Positions 56,480-64,000 of a DNA stretch of 64,000 nucleotides are shown in pieces (the first letter of the stretch is position 1; every line of letters starts with the position of its first letter). Made by a program: the position numbers and the translations under genes. The stretch comes from Euglena gracilis (lineage: Eukaryota > Euglenida > Euglenophyceae > Euglenales), in contig CP154954.1 in the NCBI GenBank assembly GCA_039621445.1, positions 38,115,703 through 38,179,702 on the forward strand. The letters are read 5' to 3'. The notes under the pieces are model-generated. The model was not told the origin of the DNA. It did not search any database and was given only the letters and a program-made list of their open reading frames with translations.

Positions 56480-59400
56480 TGTGTGTGTATTGTCCTAATA
56501 ATAAACCCACACTTCTGCTTTCGGTTCTCAATACACTGACAAACAAATAATTGTTGTGTATTTCCAGAGAGCTTGACCTTGAAACCTGCCATCACGGCAA
56601 ACTTCGTGCTCAGGGGCCGATTGCTCTTGCCGACTCACAAAAGGGGGATCCGCAGGGAATGAGAGCCCTTAAATAATAATCTGATAGCAATAACAATAAC
56701 AATAACAATAACAATAACAATAACAATAACAACAACAATAACAATAACAATAGCAATAACAATAACAAAAATAACAACAACAACAACGATGATGATAATG
56801 ATGATGATAATGACGACGATGATGATGACGAGACGACGACGACGACAACAACAACAAAAACCATTTTTCTGGCCCCAGCGCCAACAAGGGGAAAGGGAAA
56901 ATATCACCGCTACTGCCAAGATCGCTGCTCCTCCCCTCCAAGCCTGATACAGCTTCCCACTTAGCTTACCAAACGTCACCTGCCGCCGCCACACGATTTC
57001 AACCGATGAATTTTGGCAGATTGCCTTTTGCACGTGGTGCAGCCGGCGGTGTGTTTTCTGTCCAAAGGGCGGGCACACCGGGGCCCCCGGGCAAAATGCC
57101 TGCCGCCTTCTGTACGGCGGCGAAGGACAGCCTCCGGTGCCGGCGGCGCTTCCTCTTCAGGCCTGCCGGGGCAGGAAGGGACAGCCCACAAACGCCCAGG
57201 GGCAGAAGGCCCACACATTTTCTGGCCAACCTTTGCATTGCCGCCGGGGGTTTGCATTGCCGCTGGGGGGGGGGGGATCTGCGACAGGGCACCTCAAGAT
57301 GTGCAGGGCAAAAAAATGCAAAGAAGTGCAAAAAGTGCAAAAAATATGCAAATTCTGTACAAATTCTTTCAAAAGTTCCCCGGGCTGTACACTTTGAAAT
57401 TGGTGCAAAAACGTCAGGTATGCAACCTCCAGTTGTCTAAAAGTAGAGCGATTTGCCTGCACAAATGCCTGGAAAAAATCAGAAAGGTAAAATATGCGAA
57501 AAAGCAAAAAATGAGACTGTTCACAACTTATTCACTGTTGAAAAAAAAATCCAAATTGTGCAAAAAATTCAAATTATGCAACTTGCATATTTGCCCCCCC
57601 CATCTACACCCAGCCTCTGGCCCGCAGGGCACAGGTCTCAGCTTGACTCGCTGGGCTGGGAAATTCCCACCGCCTCTCCACTGTAATGCCGTGGCTGCTC
57701 TGTCCCTTTGGGACAGCTGCCCTGCCCCGCCCCCAGCCCCCAAGGCGTGGGGAAGAGTTAATGGGCAGGTTGCTGGTCCTGAAAAATTCTCCTCCCGAAA
57801 CATTTGAGTTCGTGTGCAACAGCCAGAAGGGTGTACCTGTGAGAAGCTGAGAAAGGAGGGCAGTCTTTCATTCGATCCTGGTGACGCCAGCCACCGAATG
57901 ACCCAAGGTCCATGTGTCCCCCACACCCCGCCAGCAGTACAAACCACCCCAACGGAGGACACTGCGCCGGCAAATCCGTGCCGTGGCGGGCCACACCGGC
58001 CTGGCGCCTCCGCCGCACCGGGCCGCTGCTCTCGGACGCGTGGCTCAAGGGGGGCGGAAACGTGGGCTCATCGTCGGAGGGGCCAGCCTTGGCGGGGCTG
58101 GCTGTGGGTGACCGGGTCGGCGCAGAGGGCGTCGACGGCAACCCGAGGGCTGGCGGCGCCCCTGCCACGCGAGGCGGGCTCCGGTTGCCGGTGCGAAGGA
58201 CGATGCCCCGCACGGACACCATTTACCACTGTGTCGCAGGGATCACTTTGAGGGAAAATGGGTTGACACTTTCAGCTTTCAGTCCGGCAGGCCGATCACG
58301 ACAATCTGACAGCCGAGGACACAGTTCAGTGTGGGCCATGCTGCGGGTAGTGGGACCCCCACACCAGGCTGTTTTATAAACCATACCCCCCTTCGGGCCG
58401 GCCGTATGGGTGAACAAAACAGCCTGGTGCGGAGCGTGGTGAAAAGGAACGACACTGGGCACCTGGGGTGACTGCCCCTGGGGCACCGGGCGTTGAGGAA
58501 CTGGGCCTCTTCTTGGCCCCCTTGGAGGACCTCGGCGTTGTGCTCCTGAGACACAGTGCCGGGCACATCATGCGTGGAGTTGGACTTCACCAAAACACGC
58601 ACCATTGTCTGTATTTGCATGCAGGATGCTCCTGAAAGACCGGATGTTAGGTTGTTCCTCCATTTCCTCATATGGCCGGGCAGGGCTGCATGGGAATCCC
58701 TGAAACCCTATTGGCGGTGGGGGTGGAGTCCGACCCCCCACCAGCCCTTCCCGCATTTCCGGGGGCGCCAATTTTAGGTCAAAATTTTTTTCAGCACCTT
58801 CAGCACCAAAGGAATTTATCCTTGGGATCAGAATTTTTTTGGGCCAGGAGCAAACGTTGTTTTTGGCCCCTCCCCCCGGATATGTGTGTCCTGTGTCACG
58901 CCCTCAGGGAACAAACAAAAAAAATGGAGAAATCCGGTGGAGTTCCACAATTCTATTTCCGTTACTTTTTTTCAGACCGGGACCAAAAGTGGGAGTGAAA
59001 ATAGGACCATAACCCGAGGAAAAAATTGCTCCTTGCTCTCGCTGAGTAAAACGAAAAAAGCATAAAGAGTCGGGGCACAGGACAATAACAAGCACAGAGA
59101 TGAAAGGAAAAAAGACAACACTTTTACGTGAGGTGACAGGTTGGCGACCACAGAAGGTGAAAAACGACAGGACAGATCAACTTCGACGGTCTGGGTGTTT
59201 GGGCGTTGACGGGAGCCCTTGCACGCCAAAGTAACGCCCTGGCCGAGACGCCCTATGCACGAATGGGCGGTGCAAAAGACTGCAATACAAACATGATAAA
59301 AACCCGGCAGCATCCCATCGAGGCGTACCCTTTCGGCGCCCGGGGGTCGGCCGGCCGGTCCCGCTGTCCGGCGCCGCCCGCCCGGCCGGGCCCCGCCCGC

Positions 59401-62400
59401 GGCGTCAGCACAGGCGACGCCAGGGCGGGCGGCGGGGCGCTGTGGCTGCCGCGCGGCGGGGGGCGGCCGAAGCCCACCCCGCCGGCCGGGGCCGGGGGGG
59501 CGGGGCCGGGGGCCGGGCGGCGGGGGGCGGCGGCGCCGCTGCGGCTGCGGTGGGGCGGGACCGGGGCCGGGGGGTGCCCGGGGCCAAAGAGGGGGGTCAC
59601 GGTGGGCCGCGGGGGGTGGGGGGCCCCGGCGGCCCGGCTGGGGGCAGGCACCCCCGGGGCGGACCATTGGTGGTCACTGAGTACTGTTGTGGGAACCAGC
59701 CAAACCTGCAGTGGCTGCCCTGAGGGCATCGGGGACAGGTCAGGGGCAGGACACCCAACCCCCACAGTCTGCCGGTGTCCTCATCATTGGGCGGCGGCCT
59801 GGGCGGAAGGGCCTCCCGGCGCGGGGCCGTGGGGCCGCACCGCCCCGACAGGGACCGGCGTGGCCCGCTTGGCGGCAGCCACCGGGGCGGTGGGACGAGG
59901 CAGCGGTGGGGCGTCTGCCCCCAGCGGTCGGGCGATGCGGCTGACAGTGGGCCAACGGCAACCACCCACGGCGCCCGCTTCCGGGGGGGGGGGGGCACAC
60001 ACCGGTGCACGCTGTCCATCGCTGCCACGTCTGTCGGTTTGACTCACCACCTGTTTGGTTTCAATCCCCTCGTATTTCAGGGAGAGCACAAGCAGGCGAA
60101 CCCCACACAAGACTGGCTGTCGGGGCTCGGGAGAGGGGGCACTCCTCTCTGGGCAGAAATCGCCGCTGGCCAGCGTTGACCGTTTGATCTTTGGCGCACC
60201 AAAACACGCTGGCTGTGGGTGACTGGCTCCTTCGGCTCCGCCTCTTTGGCTTCGTCACTTTACCTCGTTTGAAGAGAGAGAAGCGGTTGCATTGAATCAG
60301 TTGGCAGCCAGCAGGCCTAAATGAACTGGGATTGAGATTGCAGTCGGCCGGAGGGGGGAGGATTACGTAAAGACGGGGACCTGCAGGGCCACCGCGGGTA
60401 AGGAAAAGTTTTATCCAATCAAATCCCCCCTCAAGCTGCTCTGCCTGGCCCCGACAATGACCATCCTCTGCAGAGTCACGTTTCCATTGCGGGTAGACAA
60501 GGAAGCTGCCTCAGTCTTCAATGGCAGCCAAATTGCAAATCCAGCGCAGACAAATTGTTTTCTTGGGCAGCGCCATGCAACTTAGTTCAGCAACTGACCT
60601 CCCTTACACGAGGTCGGGCTTTTTGTCACAAGAAAGAACGTCCATTTATGACGGTCAACGTATGCCTTATAAGAGATTCCATATCGGTGCAAAAGCAGTC
60701 TGTGGAGCACTTGAGAGGAAGCGTGAAATGTGATAGGCTGGGGGAGGGATGATTTGCTTTCCCCCCTTCTTTTTAGTTCAGCAAGAGTATGAAGAGGTTC
60801 AAAAAGAGATTTCAAAGTTCTTTGAATTTGAAGGGGAAAGAAACCGAAGAAATGCAAACAGAACAAATGAAACAAAGGTAAACATGCAATTTTGGCAGTT
60901 TTGGAATGCCATTGGATCGGACTTGGACTGGCAATCCTCTCCCTTGGTGGAATAAAATAATGGCGCTCCAAAATGCTCCCTTGGTTGTCGTCAGCGGTGG
61001 AATCCGTCTCACATGCCCAGGGTCGGAACAGTCCACACGATCCTGAGTGCCTTTCCAATCCAGTCCTGGGCATTCCCCTCCGCCAGGTTGGGGGAAAGCC
61101 CCTCCATTGGCACCGAACCGGCGGCGGATAGCAGCGGGAAAGTGACGGGCGGCGTGGGTGGGGGCAGGCGCGGCCTTGGACCCCGGCCGGGCGGTGGCGG
61201 AGGGCAGGGCACGGTGGGGTCGGGCCTCGCCCCTCCATCCCTGGGCGGGGCAGCACCGGCTTTCCTGGTTTCCTCTCATTTGCCTCTTTGATTTGAATCT
61301 GAATTCTGCTTTTGAATTTTAATGATTTGAATCTGCATTTTTGCATTTTTGAATTTGAATGACTGCTGGACTGAAAGCCAGAGCCTCCCTCCCCAAACGT
61401 GCCCCGGAAGGTGCCGGGCGCAGACCAGGGGTAGCCATTTTCCCACCCGTATGTGTTTCATTTCGGCTTTTCGGCTTTTATTGCCGTTTTTCTCACTTTT
61501 GGCTGGCAAAACAGCTTTTTCGCCGTTTTACCAACAGCGAAACGGCTTTTTTGCCGTTTTGCTGACGGCTTAACGGCTTTTTCGCCGGTTTGCCGAAAAG
61601 TCGTTTTGAAACAGAAGGGCTTCTGATGGGTGGGAACACAGACCAGGGTAACCAGTGCACAAATGGGGTCCCACCGCCCTCCCTCCCCCGCCCCCTCCGC
61701 CCCACCGTGGGCGGGTCACTCCGTCCTCTCTCTTCCCCCGCCCTGGGCGCCTCCACCCCCGGGGCCCACGGCTCCAGCACCGCATCGCTGTAGTCCACCG
61801 CCGCCCCGCCGGACCCGCCGCGGCCCACTGGCCGCCGCTCGCTGCCCGCCGGGGGGCGCAGCCGGGCGTCGGCGACCCCAGGCTCCGGGTCGAGGCCACC
61901 CCGCCGACGGGTCCGATGGGGTTGTGCCGGGGGTGAGCTTCTCCGACGTCCATAGCACCCTGAACGCCTATGGCACCCTGAGCCCCCCCCCTCCTGGGAA
62001 GGCGAGGCTCTCAGAATCACTGACAAGTCAGCGAGTGAAAAGCCCATCTGAAAATCCCAGAACAGAACAAGTCAGCGGAACCGCCGGAAGGCTGAAGGAA
62101 AGACTGAGGGGGGGGGGGGGGGGCAATCAACTGGAATCCTGGACTGTGATTGTGGCACTGAAAAAGCCCAAAAAGGCAGCACCTCGAAATGACACTGCAC
62201 AGCCTGCCCCTTAGCACTTGGTGGACCCCTCGACACCACGCCAATGATTGTTTGGCCCGAGATAAATCTTTGTGAATCGTAGAACACATGCACCAACACC
62301 ATTTTAAAATGCACCCACTCCCTCCAAGGGGGAAAACCTTCACATTATTGACAAAAATGCGATGGGGTGGTTGGAATTGTCCTCCTGAAGCCCAGCAGTG

Positions 62401-63590
62401 CTCCCTCCCAGATCCACCATGCTGAAGTTCGGCCGGTCGTCTCTGCTTTGGCCACTGGTGCACTTCACACGGCGCACACTTCACACAGTGGCAAGCGACG
62501 GAGGAAGGCGAAGTCAGTGATGGCATTGCCCGAAATACACGTCCAGGCAACAGGAGAGGGGAAGTGTTTCCATGGTTCCCAAAGTGGGGGACAAACATGG
62601 AAATGCAACGGTGTTTTGGTCCCACGTCTGCTGCGAAAAGATAATGGGCAACAGGGGTGGGGGGATGATTGTCCATTCAAATTGTGACTGCCTGGAAAAG
62701 ACGGACAAATTAAAAGACAAACAAAAAAATCAGAGATTAAAAAAGCGATGAAATTAATGAGATCACAAAAAGTGATGAAGTGTATTTGTGCTTCAGGATT
62801 TGCTGACCACCTGGGGAGGGCTGGACTAAAGTTTTTTGTGCAAAAATGGGCCGGCTTTTTCGGGGTTCAACAGGTCCACAGCAAAGCCTCCTGAAAAAGA
62901 AAGTTTTTGTTCGGGCTTTTCTCGTCTTGCTGAGTTTCCTGCCTAAAAATTGCGACCATTCCAGGTTTTTCTTCCCTCCCGGAAGACACCCCACCAGGGG
63001 AGATTCCAGCTGGTGGGTGTGCGGCCGCATCCAGTGGAACCGCAGTCTGACTGACCCAGCCAGGGAGGGGGTGGGCTGGATGGTGTGTCCGCTGGGAATG
63101 CAACCGCCTGGCTGGCTGGCGGCGGCATCCGGCTGGGGGGAAGGGCGCCAGTGGCCGGGCAGCGGCCGGGCGGCGCCGAGCAGGGCCTCCTGGCCGGGCG
63201 CCAGCCGGTGGGCGGGGCGGTCGGGGCGGTCGGGGCGGGAGGGTGGTCCCGCCCCGGCGCCGTCGTCGGCGCTGACGGGCACCGTGGCGGCCGTCGCCCG
63301 GGAGGACGTGCCGCCAGGGCGGGGGGCCGTACCCCCTCCTCGCCCTCCCCCCGGCCACCGACGGAAGCCCCAGGACGGGGGGGACCACGGCGCCGGGGCT
63401 GCCCGGGACCCGCCGCCCTGGGTGCTCTCCTGGCGCTCTCGGTCGCCCCCGGCGGCTGTCCCCCGGGGGGAAAGCATTCCCCGCCCAGCGTGCCGGCGGG
63501 CCGCGCTGTGGCTGCCGGCCTGGCGTGGGCCCGGCGTGGGCTGGCGCTGGCCGCAGGCGGGGCCAGCGCCGAGGGCTGATGGCCCCCATT
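54990..63590 (-). CDS. multi-exon gene for a disordered Pro/Gly/Ala/Arg-rich protein (gene-level model)
   Basis: About nine minus-strand blocks with very high third-position G/C lie at 63.15-63.58, 61.68-61.91, 61.05-61.19, 59.81-59.96, 59.34-59.68, 58.47-58.55, 57.99-58.19, 57.03-57.18 and 55.0-55.2 kb. All are low complexity: Pro, Gly, Ala, Arg, Ser, with a basic cluster at 57.1 kb and acidic patches at 61.8 and 55.1 kb. No folded domain is recognised. It could be an N-terminal extension of the PDZ protein or a separate nuclear or scaffold protein. Confidence 0.45.
56426..56488. repeat. (TA)n(TG)n microsatellite
   Basis: About 9 TA and 20 TG units. Confidence 0.9.
56685..56860. repeat. (AATAAC)n then (GATGAT/GACGAC)n microsatellite
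   Basis: About 85 bases of AATAAC, followed by GATGATAAT and GACGACGAT runs and AAC units. Confidence 0.9.
57030..57175 (-). CDS. basic exon
   Basis: Starts L-K-R-K-R-R-R-H-R-R-L-S-F-A-A-V-Q-K-A-A-G. The frame continues, with falling bias, to TGA at about 57,000. Confidence 0.4.
57990..58195 (-). CDS. Ser/Pro-rich exon with basic end
   Basis: Reads R-G-I-V-L-R-T-G-N-R-S-P-P-R, then P-S-D-D-E-P-T-F-P-P-P-L-S-H-A-S-E-S and P-V-R-R-R-R-Q-A before a GTGTGG donor. Confidence 0.5.
58473..58545 (-). CDS. short Ser/Lys/Pro-rich exon
   Basis: Acceptor TGTCTCAG; reads T-T-P-R-S-S-K-G-A-K-K-R-P-S-S-S-T-P-G, like a basic phospho-linker or nuclear localisation signal. Confidence 0.4.
59340..59680 (-). 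CDS. long Pro/Gly/Ala-rich exon
   Basis: Reads P-T-V-T-P-L-F-G-P-G-H-P-P-A-P-V-P-P, then G-G-V-G-F-G-R-P-P-P-R-G-S-H-S-A and D-R-P-A-D-P-R-A-P-K before a possible GTACGC donor. Third positions are almost all G/C. Confidence 0.5.
59805..59960 (-). CDS. Pro/Ala-rich exon
   Basis: Acceptor CACTGTCAG; reads R-I-A-R-P-L-G-A-D-A-P-P-L-P-R-P and V-A-A-A-K-R-A-T-P-V-P-V-G-A. Confidence 0.45.
61045..61195 (-). CDS. exon, Pro-rich then amphipathic
   Basis: Reads P-P-T-P-P-V-T-F-P-L-L-S-A-A-G and G-L-S-P-N-L-A-E-G-N-A-Q-D-W-I-G-K-A-L. The frame runs to a TGA at about 61,012 unless a donor GTGTGG after K-A-L-R-I is used. Confidence 0.45.
61680..61910 (-). CDS. exon with acidic patch
   Basis: Reads L-D-P-E-P-G-V-A-D-A-R-L-R-P-P then A-V-D-Y-S-D-A-V-L-E-P-W-A-P-G-V-E-A. 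Good codon bias; the tyrosine in an acidic setting is notable. Confidence 0.5.
63150..63585 (-). CDS. large Gly/Ala/Arg/Pro-rich exon
   Basis: The best frame reads Q-R-Q-P-T-P-G-P-R-Q-A-G-S-H-S, then P-V-S-A-D-D-G-A-G-A-G-P-P and P-D-R-P-D-R-P-A-H-R-L-A-P-G. Nearly all codons end in G or C. A second frame is also open, so the start is uncertain. Confidence 0.5.
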
Positions 63591-64000
63591 CCCTCAATCT
63601 CTCGTATCAGTGGCAGGGCTTGGGGGGGGGGGGACGAGGGAGAAACAAACAAAGACAAACGGGTGCAGCGGGAAAAAAAACCAAAGCACGGAAAGGAATG
63701 GGGTCCCCATCAAAGTGCAGCCACCTTCCACCACGGCTGACACCCAAGGTCCCGAAGTGCCTGTTCTCGGTGTTAATGTTAATTATGACTGTCTCTGATG
63801 TCAAAGGCCCTATTATATGTTTTCCTCTGAGCAGTTTTGTATTTTCAAAGGTATGTATTCCCCTCATATTGTGCACAGCTTTGCATTTTTATTCAAACAC
63901 ATCAATGCGGTTTCAGGAATTTTTCATTTATTTTTCATATTTAACTTCGTCTGTGATTGTCATGAAAGAATTGTGAATAAATGCCAAATTTGAAAATTAT

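Noticed and set aside
62846-63976. 376-codon plus-strand frame
   Set aside because: Antisense of the Pro/Gly-rich minus-strand exon; the ends lack codon bias.

Overview
This window looks like nuclear DNA of a GC-rich, intron-rich eukaryote, probably a unicellular alga or other protist. Protein-like reading frames are short blocks of roughly 50-240 bases with almost only G or C at third codon positions. Where the ends can be read they sit between AG acceptors and GT (occasionally GC) donors. Introns and spacers carry long G or C homopolymers, large microsatellites and several dispersed repeat families. I see no bacterial operons, no rRNA, no complete tRNA and no CRISPR array. I cannot name the species. 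All exon models come from codon bias, frame continuity and splice signals read by eye.

Region 2.0-35 kb, minus strand: about 53 exon-like blocks encode one very long alpha-helical coiled-coil protein, probably over 2,000 residues, rich in Ala, Glu, Gln, Arg and Leu and poor in Lys. In transcript order it begins with Pro/Ala-rich exons near 34.9-34.7 kb, runs through dozens of heptad-repeat exons, and ends at a stop codon at 2,028-2,030 after a PDZ-like segment. It may be more than one gene. Exons further upstream on the same strand (44.1, 43.4, 47.2-50.0 and 55-63.6 kb) could be its 5' part.

Region 35.1-40.3 kb: an A/T-richer island that carries two families of short perfect hairpins (GAAGCGG-N4-CCGCTTC and ATTTGCGC-N4-GCGCAAAT) and a small plus-strand gene (38.0-39.16 kb). 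One exon of this gene seems to change frame twice, both times at a G5 run and both in the same direction.

Region 40.3-47 kb: mostly non-coding, with a 260-base TATG array, a long inverted repeat at 44.57-44.78 kb, two likely minus-strand exons, and many G/C homopolymers.

Region 47.2-50 kb, minus strand: exons with matching phases encode a good PDZ domain (a G-L-E-M carboxylate-loop candidate followed by an S-P-A-A-R-S-G-I helix start and an F-D-F-I-V strand). They are interrupted by about 900 bases of GGGT/TG repeats. Region 50-54.9 kb is repeat-dense: duplicated spacer segments, a 163-base tandem repeat, and a (GCCGCCGG)n array. Region 54.9-63.6 kb holds minus-strand exons of a low-complexity Pro/Gly/Ala/Arg-rich protein.
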